The position numbers and the translations under genes are program-made. Positions 6,619 through 13,410 of a stretch of DNA of 64,000 nt are shown piece by piece. Numbering within the stretch: position 1 is the stretch's first letter; each line of letters begins with the position of its first letter. Below the pieces are notes generated by a model. It made no database searches. It was given only the letters and a program-made list of their open reading frames with translations, and was not told the DNA's origin. Origin of the DNA: Myxococcales bacterium (lineage in GTDB: Bacteria > Myxococcota_A > Polyangia > Polyangiales > Ga0077539); assembly GCA_016792845.1 (NCBI GenBank), contig JAEUKH010000012.1:1-64000 (forward strand), in the 5' to 3' direction.

Positions 6619-8281
6619 CGCCCGCGTCGCCGCAGGTCGGCAGCGGCGTGCTCGCCCCCGCGGTGGCCGAGACCGTGAGCACGCTCTCTGCGCGGCCTTG
6701 CGCGGCGAGGCCCATGCCGCCGGTGCCCGCCGCGCCGCCCTGGCCCACGGTGATGCGCACGGTGTTGTTCATCAGGTCGACGAAGGTCGCCCCGGCGGTG
6801 AGCAAGATGCCGACGCTCGGGCCCCCTGCGCCGTTGCCGCCGACGCCGCCCGCGCCGCCGCCGCCGCCCGCGCCGCCCACGTTGCCGGTGAAGCTGCCCG
6901 AGACGCCGCCAGGGCCCGCGCTGCCGCCGGGTTGGGGGTTGCCGGGTCGGCCGCCGCCCGCGCCTGCGCCGCCGTTGCCCACGGTGATGCTGCCGTCGGG
7001 CATCTCAAGCTGCGCCGCGCAGCCGAGGAGAAACACCCCGAAGGCGCCCGACCCGCCGCCGCCGCCCGCCCCGCCGTGACCGCCGCAGCCGCCGCCGCCG
7101 CCGCCGCCCGCGCCGGGCGCGCCCACTGCGCCTGCCACGCCGCCGCCGCCGCCGCCGCCCGCTCCGCCCTGGGCGCCCGGGAGCCCGTCGCCAGGCGCGA
7201 ACCCGTCGACCGTGTACAGGCCGCCCATCGACGCTGCGCCGTCGCGGCCGGTGGTGCCCACGATGCCGCTCTGCCCAGGCACCGCGGCCACGGTGGTCGA
7301 ACCGGGCTGTCCGTTCTCGCCGGGGGTGGGCATCCCCGCGGCCACCGCGGCTTGACCGCCTTGACCGCCGTTGGCGCTCGCGCCGGGGCACCCCTGACCA
7401 GGCGCGCCGCCTGCGCCGCCCGCGAGGTTTTGCCCCTGGCCGCCGGCCCCCGCCGCGGTGGTCTGGCTCTGCCCCTCGGCCCCCTGCGCGCCCGCGATGC
7501 CCGCCGCCACCTGAATGTTGACCCCCTGCAAGCGCACCCGGCCGGTGTTGATGCCCACCAGACCGTAGTGGCTCACCGCCCGCGGGGGGCCCATCCCCGT
7601 GGGGAGCGCCTCGGCGACGAGGTCGAGGTTGGCGAGGGTGATGGGGTTGCGGTTGTCGCGCACGATCACCGCGGCGATGACACCCCGGAGGCTGCTCCGC
7701 GCGGGGGCCGCGGCCCGCCCCCAACTCGCGCTGTACCCGCCGTACACGCTCGCCGCGCCGTCGAGGACGTACCAGGCGCGGTCGAGGCCGCCGTTCATGT
7801 TCATCACCACGGGGGCGACGTAGGTGCCGGTCTGCACCAGGATGGGCCGCCCGTTGGCCACCGAGAGCGCGTGGGCGACCGACCCGAAGGGCCGGGTCGG
7901 GTCGGTGCCCGGGTTCTGATCTGAGCCCGTGGGGGCCACATAGAGTTGGGCCGTGCCGCCCCCGACGCCGTCGATGCCGTCGCAGTTCTGATCGATGAAG
8001 TCGCCGAGCGGGTCGTTGGCCACGCACGCGTCGACGGGCACGTCGGCCGCGCCCGCCTCCCCCGCGTCGCCCGCGTCACCCGCGCCAGCCTCTGTGGAGC
8101 CCGCATCGAGCGGGCTCGTGGCGTCGAGGGGCGCGACACACCGCAACGGCGCGCTCCCGGCGACCGGAACGAGCCCCGCCTGGCAGCGCCGCTCGGTGTC
8201 GGTGCACGCCACCAGGGCCCCGCCAGCGCTGGCGGTCAAGACAAACGCAACAACCCATCGGCCCAAGCGAAGGTGACTCAC
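6599..8281 (-). CDS. Glycine-rich repeat lipoprotein with DUF1565-like N-terminal region
   Basis: About 560 residues, exported. A short n-region, a hydrophobic stretch (WVVAFVLTASAGGALVAC) and a lipobox ending in Cys mark a lipoprotein. An Asp/Ala-rich linker (GAGDAGDAGEAGAADV) follows, then DFIDQNCDGIDG, a thrombospondin-type-3-like Asp motif common in myxobacterial surface proteins. LYVAPTGSDQNPGTDPTRPF is the classic opening of DUF1565 / right-handed beta-helix proteins. The C-terminal two-thirds are Gly-rich (GGAGGGGGGGVAGAVGAPG and similar), likely a flexible or polyglycine-like surface domain. The frame can start at GTG 8293, but GTG 8281 is preferred: a TAGAGT hexamer at 8297-8292 overlaps the first GTG and sits 10 bp before the second. 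Confidence 0.8.
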   Translation of the reverse strand: MSHLRLGRWVVAFVLTASAGGALVACTDTERRCQAGLVPVAGSAPLRCVAPLDATSPLDAGSTEAGAGDAGDAGEAGAADVPVDACVANDPLGDFIDQNCDGIDGVGGGTAQLYVAPTGSDQNPGTDPTRPFGSVAHALSVANGRPILVQTGTYVAPVVMNMNGGLDRAWYVLDGAASVYGGYSASWGRAAAPARSSLRGVIAAVIVRDNRNPITLANLDLVAEALPTGMGPPRAVSHYGLVGINTGRVRLQGVNIQVAAGIAGAQGAEGQSQTTAAGAGGQGQNLAGGAGGAPGQGCPGASANGGQGGQAAVAAGMPTPGENGQPGSTTVAAVPGQSGIVGTTGRDGAASMGGLYTVDGFAPGDGLPGAQGGAGGGGGGGVAGAVGAPGAGGGGGGGCGGHGGAGGGGGSGAFGVFLLGCAAQLEMPDGSITVGNGGAGAGGGRPGNPQPGGSAGPGGVSGSFTGNVGGAGGGGGAGGVGGNGAGGPSVGILLTAGATFVDLMNNTVRITVGQGGAAGTGGMGLAAQGRAESVLTVSATAGASTPLPTCGDAGVGDAGR

Positions 8282-8291
8282 GACGCCCGGC

Positions 8292-8297
8292 ACTCTA
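8292..8297 (-). promoter_or_regulatory. Putative -10 hexamer TAGAGT ahead of the Gly-rich lipoprotein
   Basis: On the minus strand TAGAGT lies 10 bp before GTG 8281 and overlaps the alternative GTG 8293, so it argues for the downstream start. The same TAGNNT-like element occurs at 4-13 bp before several other starts in this window. No clear -35 is seen. Confidence 0.35.
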
Positions 8298-8418
8298 GCA
8301 CCGGGCGCCGCGCCGCCTCATGCTTTTTGCGGTCGCGCCGGTGACCGCCGCGCGGGGGGTGCCGTCGCCGCGCGCGCCCGCTCTCGACGACCGCCGCGAG
8401 GTCGCTCGGCGGGCCTTG

Positions 8419-8544
8419 CGTGGCCGCGACGGGGGCCTCACCGAAGGGCTGCGGGGCTCGCATCGCCGCGACGGTGGCGTCGTCGCGCGGTTGCGAGACC
8501 TGCATCGCCGCGACGGGGGTGTCGTCGCGCGGCTGCGAGACCTG
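8419..8544. repeat. 42-bp tandem repeat, locus 1 (three units plus decayed flank)
   Basis: Units 8419-8460, 8461-8502 and 8503-8544 are each exactly 42 bp. The last two are nearly identical: CATCGCCGCGACGG, then CGTCGTCGCGCGG, then TGCGAGACCTG. Recognisable but degenerate units extend left towards 8377. The array ends at 8545 in CATCGCCGCGACGATGAATT. Each unit contains a 7-bp inverted repeat (CGCGACG / CGTCGCG) around a 7-nt loop. On the minus strand the array is open as 14-residue repeats (MQVSQPRDDTPVAA and variants). It occupies the space between the start of the Gly-rich lipoprotein gene and the stop of the gene at 8608. A related array lies at 61327-61494. Confidence 0.9.
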
Positions 8545-8607
8545 CATCGCCGCGACGATGAATTCAGAATTGCCTTGCAGCGCCGGTCGATGGGCCTCGG
8601 ATGGGGT

Positions 8608-9507
8608 CTACCGGGCGACCGGGCCGAGGAGCGCCCGCAAGAGCTCGAAGGTGACCGCCGAGACGTACGCGTCGGGGGTGAGGTCGGCGGTGGCGGCCCC
8701 CGGCACGGTGAATGCGTCTTCGCAGGCGATCATCAAGATGGCGCCTTCGCCCGCGCCGAAGCCGAGGGCGGCGACGGTGGCCCGGTCGACCGAGAGCACG
8801 TAGTCGCTCGCCACGAGGCCGTCGCGCGAGACCTGGCGGGGCCCGCAGGAGACCCACCCCGGGGTGAGGGTGAGCACCGGGCCTGCCGCGGTAGGAAGGG
8901 TCAAGAGCGGGGCGTCGGCGTCGACGAGGGCGCCCACGGCGTCGAGGAGGGGGTCGAGGCTCGCGCCCCGGGCGAGGGTGTACACATGGGCCGTGGCGGC
9001 GCTGAGGGCGAGGCGGTCAAAGGCCGCGGTGACCTGGCGATCGGTGAAGGGCGAGGGGGCCTGGCGGTAGGGGCTCGCGGCGGGGCGCGGCGCGGCCGGC
9101 GGAGCCTCGGCTTCGTAGAGCACCACGGGCTCGGCGCGCTGTGAGAGCACCAGGGCGCGGCGCCCGCCCGCTTCGTCGACGAGGAGCGCGGCCGCGAAGG
9201 GGGCCCCGAGGTCGATGAGGTCGACCCGGGCCCGGGGCTCTTCGAGGCTGAGGGCGCCGGGGGTCTGCTTGACGAAGGCCGAGGCGCCGCGGCGGCGGCT
9301 CCAGCGGGCGAGGGTGCTGCCGCCGAAGACGGCGAGGGTCATTCCGGGCAGAAGGCCCAGGGCGGGGGTGACGCCCATGGCGGCGAAGACTCCGACGAAG
9401 GCGAGCGCGCTGGCGGCGGTGAGGCCCCCCACACCGGCCGACAGCCACGGGGGGTCGCTCTCGAGGGGAAGTTCAACCGACAGGCCCGCGGCAACCGACT
9501 CGCTCAT
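8608..9507 (-). CDS. Membrane protein of unknown function, two transmembrane helices
   Basis: 299 residues from ATG 9507 (MSESVAAGLSVELPLESDPP). Two adjacent hydrophobic segments (VGGLTAASALAFVGVFAAMG and VTPALGLLPGMTLAVFGG, about residues 26-62) form a membrane hairpin, followed by WSRRRG as the cytosolic anchor. The large C-terminal domain has no motif I recognise; it contains TDRQVTAAFDRLALSAATAH and ACEDAFTVPGAATADL. The layout resembles other membrane-anchored globular proteins of unknown role in myxobacteria. It stops at a TAG directly upstream of the 42-bp repeat array, and the minus-strand frame of the repeat is in phase with it. Confidence 0.7.
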   Translation of the reverse strand: MSESVAAGLSVELPLESDPPWLSAGVGGLTAASALAFVGVFAAMGVTPALGLLPGMTLAVFGGSTLARWSRRRGASAFVKQTPGALSLEEPRARVDLIDLGAPFAAALLVDEAGGRRALVLSQRAEPVVLYEAEAPPAAPRPAASPYRQAPSPFTDRQVTAAFDRLALSAATAHVYTLARGASLDPLLDAVGALVDADAPLLTLPTAAGPVLTLTPGWVSCGPRQVSRDGLVASDYVLSVDRATVAALGFGAGEGAILMIACEDAFTVPGAATADLTPDAYVSAVTFELLRALLGPVAR

Positions 9508-9566
9508 TGCGCGAGAGGCTAGCACTCTGCGGGGGCCCGCGGCGCCGCTTCTCAAGCCCCAACGCA

Positions 9567-9613
9567 ACGACCCCTCCGGCCCACCGTACGAGGGGTGGCG
9601 CTGAAGGGGTCGT
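9567..9613 (-). terminator. Inverted repeat downstream of the HU gene
   Basis: ACGACCCCT (9567-9575) and AGGGGTCGT (9605-9613) are perfectly complementary over 9 bp. The 29-nt spacer contains a further AGGGGT that could pair alternatively. It lies 52 bp beyond the stop of the minus-strand HU gene. There is no T-run, so this would be an unusual intrinsic terminator or an RNA stability element. Confidence 0.35.
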
Positions 9614-9664
9614 CGTCGCGCGCCGCGGGCCCGTCTGGGGCATCGAGGGCCGCCGCGCGGGGGC

Positions 9665-9973
9665 TCAGCCCTCGTCGCTGTCGTCGTCGTCGGGCGAGCC
9701 GTTGAGGAGCGTCATGAGCTCGCTCGAGGCCTTGAACGAGACCTTCTTGCGCGAGGGGATCTCGATGGGCGCCCCGGTCGACGGGTTGCGGCCCGTGCGC
9801 GCCTTGGTGGTCTTGAGGTGAAGGGTGCCAAGCCCCGACATCGGCACCTTCTCTTCACCCGCGGCGAGCGCCTTCGAGATCACCTCGAACACCCGGTCGA
9901 GTTCTTTGGCGCTCTGCTCTTTCGAGCCGCCGTGGGTCTTGTGGAAGAGGTCGATGAGGTCTTTCTGTCGCAT
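9665..9973 (-). CDS. HU/IHF-family nucleoid DNA-binding protein
   Basis: 102 residues. HU-type histone-like protein that bends and compacts DNA as a dimer. The N-terminal helices (MRQKDLIDLFHKTHGGSKEQ, SAKELDRVFEVISKALAAGE) are followed by VPMSGLGTLHLKTTKARTGR, NPSTGAPIEIPSRKKVSFKA, which contains the conserved beta-arm with the intercalating Pro (NPSTG). The tail is highly acidic (SPDDDDSDEG), an extension beyond the usual 90 residues that could modulate DNA binding. On the minus strand TAGAGA lies 6 bp before the ATG, suggesting a very short leader. It lies downstream of a methyltransferase gene in the same direction, separated by a hairpin. Confidence 0.92.
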   Translation of the reverse strand: MRQKDLIDLFHKTHGGSKEQSAKELDRVFEVISKALAAGEEKVPMSGLGTLHLKTTKARTGRNPSTGAPIEIPSRKKVSFKASSELMTLLNGSPDDDDSDEG

Positions 9974-10052
9974 TGGATCTCTCTACGCTTCAATCTGTGG
10001 GGTCTACAAACTTCGCAACGCGCGGTCGGGCTTGTGCTTCGGGGGTCGCGCG

Positions 10053-10070
10053 ACAGACCGTGGGGTCTGT
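10053..10070 (-). terminator. Hairpin between the methyltransferase and HU genes
   Basis: ACAGACC-GTGG-GGTCTGT is a 7-bp perfect stem with a 4-nt loop, 27 bp beyond the stop of the minus-strand methyltransferase gene. It is not followed by a T-run. It may be a 3'-end or processing signal, or an operator for the HU gene about 80 bp further on. Confidence 0.3.
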
Positions 10071-10096
10071 GCGAGGCGACCGGGCGACGCGGCCCT

Positions 10097-11362
10097 TCAG
10101 CGCTTGCGAACGACGATCACATGTTCGCGCTTTGGTACCTCGCGAAAGGCCGCGGCGCTGTCTGGATCGAACACCTTTCGAGGCTGCGAGGCCCGGGCCA
10201 CCTCTGTGAGCCCGGCCGACCGCGCGGCCGACGCAACCATGACCTCGGCGGCGAGGCGCTGCCCGTTGGCGGCGCCATCGGCGATGACCAACGCGGCCAC
10301 GCCACCGGGCTTCAGCACGCGACCCAGGGCCGCGGCGAAGCCATCGAGCTCGCGCTGAAACCGCTTTGTGCCCTCAGCGGGCTCGGCGAACCAGCGCGAC
10401 GCGCCCATCTCTTTCGCCATCATGGGCCCCGCGTCAAGGCCCAACCACGCATAGCGCCGTGCGTGGTGGTCGACGTAGTCGTAGGTGTTGGCGTAGGGCG
10501 GCGAGGTGACCACGGCGTCGACGCTGGCGTCGGGCACCGTGGCGAGGGCGCCGGCGTCGTCGAGGGCGAGGTCGGCGCGGGTGCGGGCGCTGCGTACGGG
10601 GCCGAGGGCGCGGGCGAAGGCGGCCATGCCGCGGCTCAGCTCTTCGGCCTTGAAGGCGAAGAGGCGCAGCGCGAGGCCGGGCCCGACCTCTTTCTCGACG
10701 CGGCGCGGGTCGGTCTCGCTCGCTTGAAACGACACCTTCACCAGCACCGACGAGATGAGCATGGTGAGGGCGTCGCGCACGACTCCCGGGGGCACCCGCC
10801 CGACGTGCCGCAAGAGCGTCACGAGCTCGGCCTGGGTGTGCCGTCGGTACCACCGGGCTTCGCCTGCAGGCACGGCGTCGAGAGGGGCGCTGCGGGCCTC
10901 GTCGCGGGCGATGCCGGCGATGCGCCGGGCTTGGGCCACGATGGCCTTGCGCTCGGCGTCGCTCGTGTGGGCGGTCTTCACCCGCGCGAGGGCGACCGCG
11001 AGGGGCGAGAGGTCGCGCCCGACGGCCCGGTGCCCTGCGGCCATGGCCTCGACGAGCACCGTGCCGCTGCCGCAGAAGGGGTCGAAGACGGTGCTGCCGG
11101 GCGCGGGTGCGACGACGCCGAGGAGCCGCCGGGTGATCTCTGGGTGGAGCCGCGCGGGGTAGGCGTGGAAGGGGTGCGTGAGCGTCGCGTCGCGGTGCGA
11201 GGCCTCGACCGAGAAGGCCGACGCGAGGGCCTCGGCCAAGGCCGGGTCGCCGGTGACCTGGGTGTCGCCCCCGAGCTGGACCAGCGCGCGCTTGCCGCCC
11301 CGCGGCGCGGTGAGCGGCCGGTGTGACGTGGTCTTGCGGCGTGCGGGGGGCTGGGTCGGCAT
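10097..11362 (-). CDS. AdoMet-dependent methyltransferase with DPFCGSGT and SPPY motifs
   Basis: 421 residues from ATG 11362. Motif I, FDPFCGSGTVLVEAMAAGHR, is at about 93-112 (AdoMet binding). The catalytic motif IV, VTSPPYANTYDYVDHH, is at about 285-300. S/TPPY indicates amino-group methylation of a base, as in N4-cytosine or N6-adenine DNA methylases and TRM11-type RNA enzymes. An N-terminal HPFHAYPARLHPEITRRLL block precedes motif I, as in TRM11-like and DNA methylase family members. No restriction endonuclease gene is nearby, so if it modifies DNA it is an orphan. An upstream extension to 11473 is open but low-complexity. A 14-bp palindrome lies in front (11451-11464). Confidence 0.8.
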   Translation of the reverse strand: MPTQPPARRKTTSHRPLTAPRGGKRALVQLGGDTQVTGDPALAEALASAFSVEASHRDATLTHPFHAYPARLHPEITRRLLGVVAPAPGSTVFDPFCGSGTVLVEAMAAGHRAVGRDLSPLAVALARVKTAHTSDAERKAIVAQARRIAGIARDEARSAPLDAVPAGEARWYRRHTQAELVTLLRHVGRVPPGVVRDALTMLISSVLVKVSFQASETDPRRVEKEVGPGLALRLFAFKAEELSRGMAAFARALGPVRSARTRADLALDDAGALATVPDASVDAVVTSPPYANTYDYVDHHARRYAWLGLDAGPMMAKEMGASRWFAEPAEGTKRFQRELDGFAAALGRVLKPGGVAALVIADGAANGQRLAAEVMVASAARSAGLTEVARASQPRKVFDPDSAAAFREVPKREHVIVVRKR

Positions 11363-11450
11363 CGCGAGCGACGCGGCGTGTATCTCGATTGGCCGCCCCG
11401 CGCCAGTGGAGGAATTGCCCAGCATCCCTTGCACAGCGAAGTCGGCGCCG

Positions 11451-11464
11451 CGCAGAGCTCTGCG
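11451..11464. promoter_or_regulatory. Perfect 14-bp palindrome between divergent genes
   Basis: CGCAGAGCTCTGCG is a perfect dyad in the region between the methyltransferase gene (start 11362, minus) and the 84-residue gene (start 11515, plus). It could be a regulator's operator. A 7-bp half-site match is expected a few times by chance in 64 kb, so only its position makes it notable. Confidence 0.25.
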
Positions 11465-11514
11465 TTGCGGCAAACTCGCGGGAGCGGGCGCTGGGTTTCT
11501 ACGCTTCGAAGCCT

Positions 11515-11769
11515 ATGGCGATGAAGGTGTTGGAGCTTCCGACCAATCGATGGTCGCTCAAGGGCGACCCGCGCTGCGAGCCTGAGGCGGGCGGTGACGA
11601 GGCCGAGGTGCTGGTGGCGCCGCGGGTTCATCAGCTCGCGCGGCTGGGGATCGTCAAGCGGGTGATGATGCAAGAGCCCGAAGATGACACCGAGCGCGCC
11701 GAGCGGTTGCGTCCGGGGCCTGTGCGCGCGGTGGTGCGCGAAGAGGTCTCGCTGCGGCGCCGGGGCTGA
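11515..11769 (+). CDS. Small protein of unknown function, 84 residues
   Basis: MAMKVLELPTNRWSLKGDPR begins a small charged protein. It continues EPEAGGDEAEVLVAPRVHQL and ends RPGPVRAVVREEVSLRRRG. No signal peptide, membrane segment or recognised motif. The coding character (third-position GC, plausible secondary structure) is better than in overlapping frames, and the first ATG is used because the upstream frame is Arg-rich noise. It diverges from the methyltransferase and converges on the aromatic-repeat protein with 12 bp between stops. Confidence 0.55.
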   Translation: MAMKVLELPTNRWSLKGDPRCEPEAGGDEAEVLVAPRVHQLARLGIVKRVMMQEPEDDTERAERLRPGPVRAVVREEVSLRRRG

Positions 11770-11781
11770 GCGCGGCCTCGC

Positions 11782-13392
11782 TCAGTCGAGGTTGATGGGG
11801 ATCCACAAGACGCGGATCTGTCGGTGGGTGCCCGCGCGGCGGTACCCGGCGAGGCCGAAGAGCACGTTCCACGAGAGGTCTTCGGGGCGGGGGCGGGCGT
11901 ACGAGAAGATGGGCAAGAGGTGCCACTCGTACGAGCGGACGCCCTGGCGTACGGCGCTCATCCACAAGAAGTTGCCCGCGAGCATGGTGACCGAGTTCGG
12001 GTCGCTGAAGCGCCAGAAGAGCGGGGTCACCATCATGGCCCGCGAGTGGGTCTCTTCGTTCTGGAAATCGAAGTACAAGGGCGCGATGACGGTGTGCCGC
12101 CGCGGCCCCGTTTGCCCGGTAAACACCAACGGATAGAGGTTGAAATACCAGTCGGCGTTCTCGCGGTGATAGTGCGCCGTGGGCAGCACCCACCAGGTGT
12201 TCGTCGAGAAGGTCGCGCGGTGATAAAACAGCGGGAAGACTGCCTCGGTGTGCGCGCCGGTGAGGGGCTCTTGCGAGCGAAAGAAGAAGGGCGCCACGCT
12301 GTCGAAGCGGTAATCGAGGCTGCGGTACTGCTGATAAAACGGCGTGACCACCAGGCGCTCGTCGCGGCGGAGGCGGTACCCGAAGAGCGGCGTCACGAGG
12401 GTGCTGCCGTAGTCGCCGCGGTCGTAGTGAAAGAGCGGCAACACCGTGGTGTTGCTCTCGGTGCGGTTGTGCCGATGGAAGAACAGCGGCGCGAGGTTGA
12501 TCGAGAAGCTGTCGGGGCTGTTGCGCACCCAGAAGGGGCCCACCACCGTGAGGCTCGCGTGGTCTTCGTGCCGGTGGCGGTAGTAGGTCAGCGCCGGCGG
12601 GATGAAGAGGTACCGCCGACGGAGGTTGTTGCCCGTAAACCACAGCGGCGCGAGGCCCCAATCGGTGTCGTTGCGCTCGCGGTTGTAATAGAAGGGCCCC
12701 GCGATGGTGAGGGCGTGCTCGGGGCGCCAGGTGTGATAGGTCAGCAGCGGCGGGATGATGAGGTGCTCGCGCGAGAGGCTCCCGTCGCGGGCCCAGGTCT
12801 CGCCGTAGAAGAACAGCGGCGCGAGGCCCACCGCGGTGCTGCGGGCCTCACCCTCGGCGTGCCAGTGGTGATAATAAAACGGCGGGATGACCCGGGTGAG
12901 ATACTCGCCGCCGGCGTCGCGCTGACCGCGCCAGTGCCAATAAAACGGGAAGGCGACGTCGGTGCGCTGACCCTGCGCGCGGTGCCGGTAATAGAACGGC
13001 ACGAGGGTCGTGGTCGACTGAAGGCGTTGCTCTTGAAAGAACAACGGGAAGACCACCCGGGTCGTGCGCGTCGGCGTGCGCTCTTGCAGAAACACCGGCG
13101 GCACGAGGATGCGATCGACCTGCTCGTCGGCGATGGGGGCGGCCTCACCCGGGGTGGCCCCGAGCTCGCGCCGGGCCTCGTCGGTGAGGGTGGGCCCGGG
13201 GATGCTCAGCCGCGGGCGGCGACCCGCCTCGGCCTGTTGTGCGGGGTCGGTGGCCTGGGCGCCAGGGCTCGGCGTATTGGCCGCCGCGGCAGGGCGCGGG
13301 TCACCCGTCGGAGGCGGGGTTTGAGCCGCGACGGAGGTCGCCAGGAGCGTGGCCGAGAGGCCAAAGAGAAGCGATGAAGAGACAGAGCGCAC
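11782..13392 (-). CDS. Exported aromatic-rich beta-repeat protein of unknown function
   Basis: 536 residues with a clear signal peptide (MRSVSSSLLFGLSATLLATS, cleavage after VAAQ). A Pro/Ala/Gly linker follows, then from about residue 95 to the end a long series of short repeats of roughly 20-30 residues. Each has a hydrophobic-aromatic strand such as RVVFPLFFQEQ, TLVPFYYRHRAQ, VAFPFYWHWRG, IPPFYYHHWHAE, GLAPLFFYGETW, VVGPFWVRNSP or LVTPLFGYRLRRDE. The pattern P-(L/F)-(F/Y)-(F/Y) recurs more than 15 times, alternating with polar His/Arg-rich turns. This suggests an outer-membrane beta-barrel or a beta-propeller/solenoid. It starts 18 bp after the hisS stop in the same direction, so it is probably co-transcribed with hisS. 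Confidence 0.8.
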   Translation of the reverse strand: MRSVSSSLLFGLSATLLATSVAAQTPPPTGDPRPAAAANTPSPGAQATDPAQQAEAGRRPRLSIPGPTLTDEARRELGATPGEAAPIADEQVDRILVPPVFLQERTPTRTTRVVFPLFFQEQRLQSTTTLVPFYYRHRAQGQRTDVAFPFYWHWRGQRDAGGEYLTRVIPPFYYHHWHAEGEARSTAVGLAPLFFYGETWARDGSLSREHLIIPPLLTYHTWRPEHALTIAGPFYYNRERNDTDWGLAPLWFTGNNLRRRYLFIPPALTYYRHRHEDHASLTVVGPFWVRNSPDSFSINLAPLFFHRHNRTESNTTVLPLFHYDRGDYGSTLVTPLFGYRLRRDERLVVTPFYQQYRSLDYRFDSVAPFFFRSQEPLTGAHTEAVFPLFYHRATFSTNTWWVLPTAHYHRENADWYFNLYPLVFTGQTGPRRHTVIAPLYFDFQNEETHSRAMMVTPLFWRFSDPNSVTMLAGNFLWMSAVRQGVRSYEWHLLPIFSYARPRPEDLSWNVLFGLAGYRRAGTHRQIRVLWIPINLD

Positions 13393-13410
13393 GGCGGGTC
13401 AGATCTTTTC

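Noticed and set aside
8419..8544. Tandem repeats considered as a CRISPR array
   Set aside because: Units are directly adjacent with no unique spacers, and no cas gene is present. The same applies to 61327-61494 and 6561-6618.
11323..11769. Longer 148-codon frame including the 84-residue gene
   Set aside because: The first 64 codons are Arg/Ser-rich noise overlapping the methyltransferase gene. ATG 11515 gives a plausible protein.
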